Shown here one piece after another: positions 18,125 through 26,064 of a stretch of DNA of 64,000 bases. Below the pieces are notes generated by a model that worked only from the letters and a program-made list of their open reading frames with translations, was not told where the DNA came from and ran no database searches. The stretch is from Acinetobacter oleivorans DR1 (lineage in GTDB: Bacteria; Pseudomonadota; Gammaproteobacteria; Pseudomonadales; Moraxellaceae): NCBI RefSeq assembly GCF_000196795.1, contig NC_014259.1:868001-932000 (forward strand). Reading direction: 5' to 3'. Positions within the stretch are counted from its first letter, which is position 1. Each line of letters begins with the position of its first letter. Both the position numbers and the translations under genes were made by a program.

Positions 18125-18326
18125 AAAGCTCTATTTGGCTTCTTCTGAGATTAAGTCGGCAGTCTTATGGGCTGTTACCAGAATTAATGAGAAGAGTCCT
18201 AAGTTTTTAGAAAAAACAATTGCTGTCATGGTTGTAGCAAAGAGAGGTTTATAAATTATTTAGTGTTGAATTAAATATTTTATACGCTGAAAAGCTCTTA
18301 ATGTATCCTTATAAAATTCTAGTAAT

Positions 18327-18764
18327 TTGAGTAAATTTATGTGGGACACGGTCATTTCTATTTCTATTTTTGATCATTGGCTTTCAGAAGTAGAAGCTGA
18401 TCAATCGAATATCATTTGCTACGACATCTCATTGAAAAATAATAGCTTGGATGAATATTTAAATGGGGAAGAAAAATTCTTAAACTTTTACTATCAACTT
18501 TTTGATGAGTATTCTTTTAAAGATAATAAAAAAATAGATTTTGATGAATATAAAGCCATCATTATACAAAGTCTAAGAGAGCAGCGGTTGATGGATATTT
18601 ATGTTCAAAATCGAAAAATAAGGTTACAAGGTGGATTTGATAGAACTGATCAGCTCTTTTTAGCTAATGCATCTTTGATTCCAGATATTATGAAAAAACT
18701 AGAAATAAGTAAATTACACGTTTTAGAGACAATGAGTTATGAAGATTATTTAAAATTAAAGTAA
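18327..18764 (+). CDS. Unknown small acidic protein
   Basis: A 145-residue soluble protein with many Asp, Glu, Lys and aromatic residues and no signal peptide or membrane segment. The frame opens at a TTG (18327); an ATG four codons later (18339) is an equally likely start. Secondary structure looks mostly helical. It has no motif I know. Very AT-rich, lying in a patch of poorly conserved genes between metQ and a C4-like RNA locus, and may be accessory. Confidence 0.55.
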   Translation: MSKFMWDTVISISIFDHWLSEVEADQSNIICYDISLKNNSLDEYLNGEEKFLNFYYQLFDEYSFKDNKKIDFDEYKAIIIQSLREQRLMDIYVQNRKIRLQGGFDRTDQLFLANASLIPDIMKKLEISKLHVLETMSYEDYLKLK

Positions 18765-18920
18765 TACAGCTTATAGAAAATCTTTCTAGCTCAAATAAAA
18801 CAGCCTCCTAAGATTGTTTTTCTCTCATTTATAAACCCTCATTTAACAATAACTCTCCTATTATTTATCCTTACTTTTTAATGATCTAAATTAAAGCAAA
18901 TGTCATTTTGTGTGCTTGAC

Positions 18921-19166
18921 TGCAATAGGGCGGAGCACTATCCTTTGCCTGCTGGCCACATTGCCAGTCGGTTTTAGCAGACCGCATCAAACGTACATTA
19001 AAAGTTTCATACTTTTAGTGTTGAGCCCTCGTGCCCCCTCTGCGGCGGAACGGGAGGGGGACACCTTCGGGTGTGCTGGCCACGTTTGACCAGTCTGCTA
19101 ACCCCCTTTCGTTCTGCCACCATAATTCCTATTCATGTCTGGCGGAACTCCCAATAAAAAGGAGTT
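18921..19166 (+). ncRNA. C4-like antisense / repeated Acinetobacter sRNA locus
   Basis: A GC-richer island in AT-rich DNA, full of stable hairpins. CTGGC/GCCAG (18952-18956 with 18963-18967); CATTAAAAGT/ACTTTTAGTG (about 18996-19020); CCCCCTC/GAGGGGG (19034-19040 with 19054-19060); ACACC-TTCG-GGTGT with a UUCG tetraloop (19061-19074); CTGG/CCAG (19076-19093); GTTCTGCCA/TGGCGGAAC (19111-19119 with 19140-19148); AACTCC/GGAGTT (19146-19166). The core TGCTGGCCAC...CCAGTC occurs twice (18950 and 19075). From memory this resembles the C4 antisense RNA of phages P1/P7 and the multicopy group I sRNAs reported in A. baumannii. Strand and exact ends are uncertain. Confidence 0.5.
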
Positions 19167-19409
19167 GGCTTTGCACATTCTTAATTTCTTGGCAGCCTTT
19201 GCCAAAGTCTATATCGACACGACTTAAACTTTAAAAGCAGTTTGATGGCCATTGCGCTTTTCAGGCTTTAATTCGTCACGACCAAAAAACTTAATCAACA
19301 ATAAAACTTGAGATGTGCTAAGCACAGTCTTTACGGCTTTGCTATGCCTTTTTTTCTCCCAAAAAAGTATCTCGCTTATCTACAACAAGAATTTTATAAC
19401 GGTAAAACT

Positions 19410-19979
19410 ATGCGACATTTAGTGATCTCCCCACGTGCCATACAAGTCGTAAATAAATCGATTAATCTGTTTCACAACCACGGATTTCATACCGTTGGAA
19501 TCGACAAAATCGTGAAAGAATCTCAAATTCCCAAAGCGACTTTTTATCATTATTTTCACTCTAAAGAGCGGTTTATCGAAATCTGTTTGAATGTTCAAAA
19601 AGAACGCTTAAAAGAAAAAGTAGTATCAATTGCTGACTACGACCAAGGTGCAGATGTGATGGATAAACTTAAAACACTTTATCTTTTACATACCGATTTA
19701 GAAGGGCTGTACTACTTATTATTTAAAGCCATTTTTGAAACAAAACTGACCTATCCCAAAGCCTATCAAATCGCAGTGAGGTATAGAACGTGGTTACTGA
19801 ATGAAATCTATAGCCAACTTATAAAACTAAAAACCGATGTTTCCTTTCAGGATGCCAAACTATTTTTATATATGATTGAAGGCGCGATTATTCAGCTTTT
19901 AAGCTCGGGTCAAGTAGGGAATAGAGAGATGATATTAGAATGTTTTTTGAAGCAGTTTAAATTTGGCGATCCTATGTAA
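19410..19979 (+). CDS. TetR/AcrR family regulator
   Basis: A 189-residue repressor-type protein. The helix-turn-helix spans about 10-55 (TVGIDKIVKESQIPKATFYHYF, in pieces); the rest is a helical ligand-binding domain. I start at the ATG at 19410; an upstream extension of 34 residues is open but reads like noncoding sequence from the RNA locus. It is not next to a divergent gene, so its target is unknown. It ends at a terminator shared with the convergent hydrolase gene. Confidence 0.85.
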   Translation: MRHLVISPRAIQVVNKSINLFHNHGFHTVGIDKIVKESQIPKATFYHYFHSKERFIEICLNVQKERLKEKVVSIADYDQGADVMDKLKTLYLLHTDLEGLYYLLFKAIFETKLTYPKAYQIAVRYRTWLLNEIYSQLIKLKTDVSFQDAKLFLYMIEGAIIQLLSSGQVGNREMILECFLKQFKFGDPM

Positions 19980-20011
19980 TCTCTACACATTTTTAAAGGA
20001 AATCAAATTTC

Positions 20012-20037
20012 TAAAAGCCCTCAGATGAGGGCTTTAT
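20012..20037. terminator. Bidirectional terminator
   Basis: 10-bp stem AAAGCCCTCA / TGAGGGCTTT with a 2-base centre between the convergent TetR and PF10118-type genes. Confidence 0.88.
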
Positions 20038-20048
20038 ATATTGTTTTT

Positions 20049-20960
20049 CTAGCTTAGAGACTCTTTCAAAAAACCTCGTTGGCCAAATAGCTTTTCTCGA
20101 AATTCGGCTTCTAATTGCTCGGTTTGCATGTGTAAAGGATTAAAATTTTCATCTCTGACATCAAGCATATCCACAAATGCTTTCGATAAAATTCCTAACC
20201 GATTAACTCCTCCAAATCCTAAATAAACACCATCCTTTAACTGCTTTAAGCTAAATCTAATATCTTTCCTTTTTAAAATTTTTATCCAATATTCAAACAT
20301 AATAGGCATGATAAGTTTTGCAACTCTAGCTAAAGCGAGTTTTCTATTTTTACTCGAGTTGCCACCGATGGCATTTAGCACATCAAATGCAACCGACTTA
20401 TGTTCAAGCTCTTCGAGTGCATGCCACTCCCAAAGATTTCTGCTCTCTTGTGTAGTTTTTCGCTTAATTAACTGGTCTGTGAGTAATAGGCGAGCGAGAG
20501 TAGCTGTGTAGTGTTCCATAACTACTGTCGCCGCGACTTGTTCGACTATTGAAAGTTTACGTAATTTATCCAATCGTGCTTTAGTTTTGGCCTCAATCTC
20601 GATTACTTCAGGATAATTAGAATGGATGAGATGATTGTTCAGTGTTTTATGTTCACGGCTATGAAAGGCTTCTTGAGCAATAAAGGCTCTGATATCTTCT
20701 AAAAGTTTTTCATCCTTAATTTGATTTCGAACATTTCTGATACTTTCAATAAAGAACATTTCACCTGGGGGAAACATAGCTGAAAGTACAACGAATAAAG
20801 ACGTAACGACAGGATTTTCTTCATAATAAAAAGAGTAACTTTTATTCACATCGTAAGAAAGTTCAACATTACGACGAACAATTTTTTGATTTGTAGCGAG
20901 AGCTGTATTCATTTTTTTTAACTCATCTTTAAAAAACAATTGATCAAATTTTGATTTCAA
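20049..20960 (-). CDS. Predicted metal-dependent hydrolase (PF10118 type)
   Basis: A 303-residue all-helical protein of the family annotated as predicted metal-dependent hydrolase. Its metal-ligand pattern is ferritin- or diiron-like: FIAQEAFHSREH (about 92-103), VVMEHYTA (about 147-154) and WEWHALEELEHKSVAFDV (about 181-198). Such proteins often sit beside TetR regulators and lipid-related genes; the reaction has not been settled. It is divergent, 60 bases away, from the TetR gene at 21021, which is the likely regulator. Confidence 0.85.
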   Translation of the reverse strand: MKSKFDQLFFKDELKKMNTALATNQKIVRRNVELSYDVNKSYSFYYEENPVVTSLFVVLSAMFPPGEMFFIESIRNVRNQIKDEKLLEDIRAFIAQEAFHSREHKTLNNHLIHSNYPEVIEIEAKTKARLDKLRKLSIVEQVAATVVMEHYTATLARLLLTDQLIKRKTTQESRNLWEWHALEELEHKSVAFDVLNAIGGNSSKNRKLALARVAKLIMPIMFEYWIKILKRKDIRFSLKQLKDGVYLGFGGVNRLGILSKAFVDMLDVRDENFNPLHMQTEQLEAEFREKLFGQRGFLKESLS

Positions 20961-21020
20961 CTAGAATTTATCAATGAATTTATACGGAAAAAAGACGGAT
21001 TTTTTGAAGGATAAAAAACA

Positions 21021-21638
21021 ATGGTAACTATAAGAAAACCAAAACAAAATAGAGCTAAAAACACATTTGAGTCTATAGTGAGTGCAGGATTTATATCTGT
21101 TATGAAAAACGGCTTGGACCATACCACTGTACTTAAAGTGTGTGAGATAGCAGGCGTAGGATCGGGAAGTTTTTATGAGTATTTCAAAAATAAAGAAGCA
21201 CTTTTTATTGAGATGCAGCAGCACTTTATTATGGAAATATCCAAAGTCATTTATGACGTAATTCCAGAAATTTTGGATTTAGAGATCCCTGAAGCAATCA
21301 GAAGAATTTTTTTAAAAATCGGTGAATTTTTGGCGAAGGATAATAATAAATATTTTTATTGGCTCAGTGTTTCTTCTAAATATAGTACTGAAGCAAGTCA
21401 TGTAAAAGCTGTAAAAGCGATTAATGTATTGGCGATTGAATATGCCATGAAGCATCCTGAAGTATTAAAAATCAAAAACTTAAAAATGATGGTTTATATT
21501 TTGATTCATTCAAGCATTGCTTTAACGATGAACTTTTTTGCTTCACAAAATATGGGTTTCACTTTTGAAGAGTTAGTTGACTGCTTAATTAATATTACGA
21601 TGTCATACATAGAAGATGATAGGAATAAGGTGGTTTAA
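21021..21638 (+). CDS. TetR/AcrR family regulator
   Basis: A 205-residue TetR-type protein with the DNA-binding domain at about 8-58 (SIVSAGFISVMKNGLD, then CEIAGVGSGSFYEYFKNKEALF). A good ribosome site GAAGGA lies about 10 bases before the ATG. It is divergent from the PF10118-type hydrolase gene and is likely to control it. The C-terminal domain carries no recognised ligand signature. Downstream is a long hairpin and then the left copy of a 47-bp repeat. Confidence 0.88.
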   Translation: MVTIRKPKQNRAKNTFESIVSAGFISVMKNGLDHTTVLKVCEIAGVGSGSFYEYFKNKEALFIEMQQHFIMEISKVIYDVIPEILDLEIPEAIRRIFLKIGEFLAKDNNKYFYWLSVSSKYSTEASHVKAVKAINVLAIEYAMKHPEVLKIKNLKMMVYILIHSSIALTMNFFASQNMGFTFEELVDCLINITMSYIEDDRNKVV

Positions 21639-21691
21639 TTTTCTGTTTGAAAATTTGTGTTTTTTAGCCCCCTAAATGCATTTCAAATTAA

Positions 21692-21738
21692 AGGCTTCCA
21701 ACGATTCATATTGAAAAAATAGAATTGTATGGAAGCCT
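21692..21738. terminator. Long inverted repeat, probable terminator
   Basis: AGGCTTCCA/TGGAAGCCT continued by ACGATTC/GAATTGT gives a 16-bp stem with one bulge and one wobble, 54 bases after the TetR stop. It ends 8 bases before the left 47-bp repeat. It would have served as the convergent terminator of TetR and the nitroreductase gene if the island were absent. Confidence 0.65.
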
Positions 21739-21746
21739 AAAAATTT

Positions 21747-21793
21747 AAAACTTAGAATGTATTTTGAATAATGACATCGTCGTAAGGAAGTTT
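21747..21793 (-). repeat. Left 47-bp direct repeat (nitroreductase 3'-end duplicate)
   Basis: These 47 bases are identical, in the same orientation, to 32164-32210. There they encode the last 13 residues and stop codon of the nitroreductase plus 5 bases downstream. Here no nitroreductase gene is attached, so this is a displaced copy. Both flanks differ immediately outside the repeat. The copies bracket about 10.4 kb, like att sites formed by integration at a gene 3' end. Confidence 0.9.
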
Positions 21794-21963
21794 ATTTATT
21801 TCTAATCTTGAGTTGAAATGAAAAGTTAGGAAACAATAAAAGTAAGAAAAACTAAGTAGTTATTTCCATTCAACTGAAATCCTTATTAGCTGTCCAAGCA
21901 AAACCACCTTAATGAATTAAGTTGAAATCAAAAAAAATAATTTCAATTATAGAATCATTAAAA
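21794..21963. other. Part of a 325-bp gap, no gene
   Basis: The gap 21639-21963 between two TetR genes contains the inverted repeat and the 47-bp repeat listed separately. The remaining right part is AT-rich with many stops in all frames. I see no coding or RNA signal in it. Confidence 0.5.
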
Positions 21964-22566
21964 TTAGTTTCTTAGAGCTTTTAAAGCTACTTCTACACTT
22001 TCGTATAGGTTTTGAACAGGCACATTATCTTTTGCTTGAATCGTGATACCAAACAGTATCATGCCAAAGTAATCTGCTAATACATCCGAGTTTAAGCTTT
22101 CAGCTACATCGCCATCTTTTTGACCTTGCTCAAGTCTTGCTTTGATGAGAGCAACAGTCTTTCTACGCTCATTACTTAAGATCTCTTGGACATTTTTACT
22201 TTCAGATGAACCTGATAATGCTGCGGATACGACTAAACAACCGGTTTTATCAGGCTTACTATAAAATTGGTCAATCGTTCTGATTAACAAATTTTTAATG
22301 CCTTCTTGAGCTGTTAAAGACTCTTGAAGTGCCTCAATTCGATAATTGCCAAAGCTTTTTACATAATAATCAACAGCTTCAATAAACAACTTTTCTTTAT
22401 TTCCAAAAGAAGCATAGAGACTTGGCGGATTGATTTCCATCTCTTTTGTCAGGTCATTAATCGATGTTGCTTCATAACCATTTCGCCAAAATAGATTCAT
22501 TGCTTTGTCTAATGCAGCATCTCGATCGAAATTACGAGGACGGCCACGACCTGCGGTTTTGTTCAT
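21964..22566 (-). CDS. TetR family regulator, CifR-like
   Basis: A 200-residue TetR protein with its DNA-binding domain at the N-terminus (GRGRPRNFDRDAALDKAM, then INPPSLYASFGNKEKLF) and a TetR_C helical domain containing GCLVVSAAL, typical of the group next to oxidoreductases. I prefer the ATG at 22566 because GGAG lies 6 bases before it; an in-frame ATG at 22578 overlaps that ribosome site. It is divergent from an OYE gene and two Cif-like epoxide hydrolases, the same plan as cifR-morB-cif in Pseudomonas aeruginosa, so it probably represses them and responds to an epoxide. Homology to CifR inferred from context. Confidence 0.88.
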   Translation of the reverse strand: MNKTAGRGRPRNFDRDAALDKAMNLFWRNGYEATSINDLTKEMEINPPSLYASFGNKEKLFIEAVDYYVKSFGNYRIEALQESLTAQEGIKNLLIRTIDQFYSKPDKTGCLVVSAALSGSSESKNVQEILSNERRKTVALIKARLEQGQKDGDVAESLNSDVLADYFGMILFGITIQAKDNVPVQNLYESVEVALKALRN

Positions 22567-22587
22567 TTTGTTCTCCATTTTGTATCA

Positions 22588-22642
22588 ATCACTACAAAAA
22601 AAGTTGACTGTATTTTAGCATGATTATATAGTGATCACTACA
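22588..22642. promoter_or_regulatory. OYE-cif operon promoter with two putative CifR-like operators
   Basis: The forward promoter is TTGACT (22604-22609), 17 bases, TATAGT (22627-22632). The perfect palindrome TAGTGATCACTA (22629-22640) overlaps the -10 box. The element ATCACTACA occurs twice, at 22588-22596 next to the TetR start and at 22634-22642 within the palindrome. CifR in Pseudomonas is known to use two sites between cifR and morB, so two sites here fit autorepression plus operon repression. Confidence 0.65.
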
Positions 22643-22676
22643 TAAATAATCTTATCCATATTTTAAGGGCTAAAAA

Positions 22677-23774
22677 ATGAATCACAAATTATTTAATCCA
22701 GTGACTGTGGGCGATGTTGAACTCAATAATCGTATTGTTATGGCACCAATGACCAGATCAAGAGCAGCACAGCCTAACGATGTGCCGACCGAACTCAATG
22801 CACTTTATTATGGTCAACGTGCAAGTGCAGGTTTAATCATTACTGAAGGCACACAAGTTTCTGACGTAGGTAAAGGCTATTCTTTTACACCTGGTATTTA
22901 TTCAGAAGAACAAATCAAAGGCTGGGCATTAGCGACTCAAGCTGTACATGAAAAAGGCGGAAAAATTGCTGCTCAGTTATGGCATGTAGGGCGTATGTCG
23001 CACTCTTCATTGCATATTAATCACGAGCAACCGATTGCACCATCTGCAATTCAGGCCAAAGCATCTGTATTTATTGCCAATGAAAAAGGTGAAGGGGCAA
23101 TGGTACCTGCCGAGATGCCACGAGCAATGGATTTAGATGATATTCAAAACGTTAAACAGGAATTTATTCAAGCTGCTCAAAATGCCGTGAAAGCCAACTT
23201 TGACCTAGTTGAAGTTCATGCTGCAAATGGTTATTTGTTTGACCAGTTCTTATCTACAGATGCGAACCAGCGTACCGATAACTATGGTGGTTCTGTCGAA
23301 AATCGTGCACGTTTCTTATTAGAAACAGTCGATGCATTGATTGAGGCGATTGGTGCTGGCCGAGTAGGTGTGCGTTTATCACCTTGGGGAACGATTAATG
23401 GCATGACAGACCAACAACCCGAAGAAATTACGCTTTATTTAGCTGAACAATTACAAAAAAGAAATATCGCTTATATTCATTTGGCTGAGTGGGACATGCT
23501 TCCACATGGTGATACTTATCCTGTGGGTTTCAGAGAAAAACTCCGTTCATTATTCACAAACACATTAATTGTTTGTGGAAATTACTCACTCGAAAGAGCC
23601 GAAACTATTCTTGATAAAGGATTAGTAGATGCGGTGGCATTTGGTCGTCCTTTCATTTCCAACCCAGATTTAGTAGAGCGTTTACAGTCAGGTCATTCTT
23701 TAGCACCAGCAAAATCTGAATATTTCTATGGTGGCGATGCAACGGGTTATACCGACTATCCAACTGCTCAATAA
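22677..23774 (+). CDS. Old Yellow Enzyme family alkene reductase (MorB/NemA-like)
   Basis: A 365-residue FMN-dependent, NAD(P)H-using ene-reductase that reduces activated C=C bonds or nitro compounds. Landmarks: NRIVMAPMTRSRA (about 18-30), AAQLWHVGRMS (about 100-110), substrate-anion pair His181/Asn184 with Tyr186 in VEVHAANGYLFDQFLS, and the FMN-phosphate motif VDAVAFGRPFISNPDL near 320. A His/Asn pair, rather than His/His, is that of morphinone reductase. It is the first gene of the operon; the cif-like genes follow after 28 bases. In Pseudomonas the equivalent gene morB also precedes cif. Confidence 0.94.
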   Translation: MNHKLFNPVTVGDVELNNRIVMAPMTRSRAAQPNDVPTELNALYYGQRASAGLIITEGTQVSDVGKGYSFTPGIYSEEQIKGWALATQAVHEKGGKIAAQLWHVGRMSHSSLHINHEQPIAPSAIQAKASVFIANEKGEGAMVPAEMPRAMDLDDIQNVKQEFIQAAQNAVKANFDLVEVHAANGYLFDQFLSTDANQRTDNYGGSVENRARFLLETVDALIEAIGAGRVGVRLSPWGTINGMTDQQPEEITLYLAEQLQKRNIAYIHLAEWDMLPHGDTYPVGFREKLRSLFTNTLIVCGNYSLERAETILDKGLVDAVAFGRPFISNPDLVERLQSGHSLAPAKSEYFYGGDATGYTDYPTAQ

Positions 23775-23802
23775 GCTCACTCTATAAATCAAGGCTAAGA
23801 AA

Positions 23803-24852
23803 ATGAATAAATTTTTTAAAGTAATGACTCTGTCTGCAGCAATTGGTGTATTGGGATTAAGTCAAGCAAATGCAGAATATGACCCAAACTTAAAGTCGAT
23901 AGATACACCGCCAGCCGTTTCACAGCAAATGTTTAATGAAGTGAAATCTAATGGGTTAGGGCAATATGCTTATGCAAAAGGTTTATCTAGTAAGTTTATC
24001 GAGTCTGAAGGCGTAAAACTCCATTACGTTGAAGGCGGATCTAAAGGTACACCGATTGTATTTATTCATGGTTTTGGTTCGACATGGAAAATGTGGGAAC
24101 CAGTCATGCTGTCTTATATGAAAGACCATAAAGTGATTGCAATAGATTTACCGGGTTTAGGTCAATCATCTCCCATACTTAACGATGATTATTCGGCAGA
24201 AAATACCTCAAAAATCTTGATTGGTGCGATTAAAAAAATTGCTGGTAAAGGGCCAATCTATTATGTCAGTCACGATTTAGGTAATTCGGCTTCTTATCCA
24301 CTGGTTGCCAATAATCAGGGCTATATCAAAAAAGTAGTATTTATGGACTCGCCAATTCCAGATCGTGCGATGTTTGGATATCCGGGATACACACTTGATG
24401 GTCCAGGTCTGGGTTGGCACTTTGGTTATTTCAGCTTTGGTGATATTGCTGAAAAGCAAATTGCACATGATCCAGATTTATTTTTCTCGTACTTTATTAA
24501 AACTTATGCAGGTAAAAAAGACATTTTTACGCCTGACCTCCTTGCTGAGTTGATTGAGCCATATTCGACTCGAGATAAATTAAAAGCAGCTTTTGGTTAT
24601 TACCATTCTCATGCTGATTCAGTTCGTCAAAATGAAGCATTACTTGCTAATGGTAAAAAGTTAACCATACCTTCTATGGCGCTTACCGGCCAAAAAGGCG
24701 TAAATGATGTTTTGGTTAAAGAGATGCGAGCAAGATTTGTAGCTGATCCAGCCCAATACACAGCCATTATCTTGCCAGATACAGGACACTGGATGGTGGA
24801 AGAAAACGCTGAAGGTGTCGAGAAAAGTTTATCGAACTTTTTATTTAAATAA
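23803..24852 (+). CDS. Secreted Cif-like epoxide hydrolase, copy 1
   Basis: A 349-residue alpha/beta hydrolase with a signal peptide (1-24, cleavage after ANA). It aligns by eye with the P. aeruginosa CFTR inhibitory factor along its length: HGFGSTWKMW oxyanion region (89-98), DLPGLGQS, nucleophile Asp158 in SHDLGN, acid Asp182 in MDSPIPD (Glu in Cif), cap-domain His206 in WHFGYF and Tyr266/267 in FGYY forming the Cif-specific His/Tyr epoxide-opening pair, and His329 in TGHW. It should hydrolyse epoxides to diols outside the cytoplasm. Residues 25-134 are identical to copy 2. It is second in the OYE operon. An Acinetobacter Cif (aCif) with epoxide hydrolase activity is known. Confidence 0.87.
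   Translation: MNKFFKVMTLSAAIGVLGLSQANAEYDPNLKSIDTPPAVSQQMFNEVKSNGLGQYAYAKGLSSKFIESEGVKLHYVEGGSKGTPIVFIHGFGSTWKMWEPVMLSYMKDHKVIAIDLPGLGQSSPILNDDYSAENTSKILIGAIKKIAGKGPIYYVSHDLGNSASYPLVANNQGYIKKVVFMDSPIPDRAMFGYPGYTLDGPGLGWHFGYFSFGDIAEKQIAHDPDLFFSYFIKTYAGKKDIFTPDLLAELIEPYSTRDKLKAAFGYYHSHADSVRQNEALLANGKKLTIPSMALTGQKGVNDVLVKEMRARFVADPAQYTAIILPDTGHWMVEENAEGVEKSLSNFLFK
23869..24191 (+). repeat. 323-bp exact repeat, copy 1
   Basis: Identical at every base to 24990-25312. It covers the mature N-terminus up to the codons for NDDYSAEN in the first Cif-like gene. Outside this block the two genes differ at many positions, including synonymous ones. See findings for the gene-conversion argument. Confidence 0.95.
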
Positions 24853-24859
24853 ATATGAA

Positions 24860-24898
24860 ATTCATCGCACTCAGGCTTAAGGCTTGGGTGCAATGAAT
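24860..24898 (+). promoter_or_regulatory. Hairpin between the two cif-like genes
   Basis: ATTCAT/ATGAAT, then GCAC/GTGC, CA/TG and GC/GC with interspersed wobbles make a long stem 8 bases after the first cif-like stop. T-rich but interrupted tail. It may partly terminate transcription or protect the upstream message, giving unequal expression of the two genes. Confidence 0.5.
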
Positions 24899-24923
24899 TA
24901 TTTATTTTAAATGAGTCATTAAT

Positions 24924-25973
24924 ATGAATAGATATTTTAAAAATATATCCATTTCTACAGCTTTTATTTTGGTTAGTTCTTCATATGCGAATGCAGAATA
25001 TGACCCAAACTTAAAGTCGATAGATACACCGCCAGCCGTTTCACAGCAAATGTTTAATGAAGTGAAATCTAATGGGTTAGGGCAATATGCTTATGCAAAA
25101 GGTTTATCTAGTAAGTTTATCGAGTCTGAAGGCGTAAAACTCCATTACGTTGAAGGCGGATCTAAAGGTACACCGATTGTATTTATTCATGGTTTTGGTT
25201 CGACATGGAAAATGTGGGAACCAGTCATGCTGTCTTATATGAAAGACCATAAAGTGATTGCAATAGATTTACCGGGTTTAGGTCAATCATCTCCCATACT
25301 TAACGATGATTACTCCGCAGAGAATGTATCGAAAATTCTATTAAGTGCCATAAAACAAATTACCAAGAATGAGCCTATTTATTATGTTAGTCATGACATT
25401 GGAAATACGGCTTCTTATCCTCTAGTTGCAAATAATCAAGATTACGTTAAAAAAGTTGTCTTTATGGATTCTCCAATTCCAGATATGGAGACATTCCATC
25501 ACCCGGGTTATTCACCAAAAGGGCCGGGTTTAGGCTGGCATTTTGGTTATTTTAGTTTTGGTGATATTGCTGAAAAGCAAATTGCAAATGACCCAAATTT
25601 ATTTCTCTCGTACTTTATTAAAACTTATGCAGGTAAAAAAGACATTTTTAAGCCTGAACTCCTTGCTGAGTTGATTGAGCCGTATTCGACTCGAGATAAA
25701 TTAAAAGCAGCTTTTGGCTATTACCGTTCAAAAAAAGACTCAGCCCTACAAAATGAAGCACTTTTAGCAAATAACAAGAAGTTATTTATTCCTGCAATGG
25801 CACTTAGTGGTGAAAAGGGAGTGAATGATGTTTTGATTAAAGAAATGAGAGCGAAGTTTGTGGAAGATCCAGCTAAGTTAGAAGCGGTAATTTTACCTAA
25901 CACAGGTCATTGGCTAATTGAAGAAAACCCTGAAGGCGTCGAGAAAAGTTTATCCAAATTTCTATTTAAATAA
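24924..25973 (+). CDS. Secreted Cif-like epoxide hydrolase, copy 2
   Basis: Also 349 residues with the same numbering as copy 1: signal peptide 1-24 (different sequence from copy 1), nucleophile Asp158 in SHDIGN, Asp182, cap His206, the FGYY tyrosines and His329 in TGHW. All catalytic positions are kept, so it should be active. Residues 25-134 equal copy 1 exactly; beyond that the proteins diverge, mostly in the cap (METFHHPGYSPKG against RAMFGYPGYTLDG), which lines the substrate entrance. The pair is thus a tandem duplicate with a varied substrate pocket. The genes are separated by 71 bases with a hairpin. Confidence 0.87.
   Translation: MNRYFKNISISTAFILVSSSYANAEYDPNLKSIDTPPAVSQQMFNEVKSNGLGQYAYAKGLSSKFIESEGVKLHYVEGGSKGTPIVFIHGFGSTWKMWEPVMLSYMKDHKVIAIDLPGLGQSSPILNDDYSAENVSKILLSAIKQITKNEPIYYVSHDIGNTASYPLVANNQDYVKKVVFMDSPIPDMETFHHPGYSPKGPGLGWHFGYFSFGDIAEKQIANDPNLFLSYFIKTYAGKKDIFKPELLAELIEPYSTRDKLKAAFGYYRSKKDSALQNEALLANNKKLFIPAMALSGEKGVNDVLIKEMRAKFVEDPAKLEAVILPNTGHWLIEENPEGVEKSLSKFLFK
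24990..25312 (+). repeat. 323-bp exact repeat, copy 2
   Basis: Second copy of the exact repeat, inside the second cif-like gene. The two copies are in direct orientation, 1,121 bases apart start to start, so they could also recombine to fuse the two genes. Confidence 0.95.
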
Positions 25974-25985
25974 TCCGTAAAACTT

Positions 25986-26018
25986 TTACATTCGAATCGA
26001 TCTTGAACTCGGATGTAA
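25986..26018 (+). terminator. Hairpin after second cif-like gene
   Basis: 10-bp stem TTACATTCGA / TCGGATGTAA with one wobble and a 13-base loop, 13 bases past the stop. No T-run follows, so termination is uncertain and the next hydrolase may still be cotranscribed. Confidence 0.4.
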
Positions 26019-26064
26019 CTCAGCTAAAACATCCTTATTCCTATTTGTTCGAGAGAAATGAAAG

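Noticed and set aside
17732..18254. Long overlapping frames on both strands of the unknown membrane protein gene
   Set aside because: Overlap the 17339-18124 frame, which alone has a start at the right place and a coherent membrane topology. Only the tail after 18124 is kept as a weak finding.
19031..19234. 67-codon frame in the C4-like RNA region
   Set aside because: It runs through stable hairpins; composition reflects RNA structure rather than coding.
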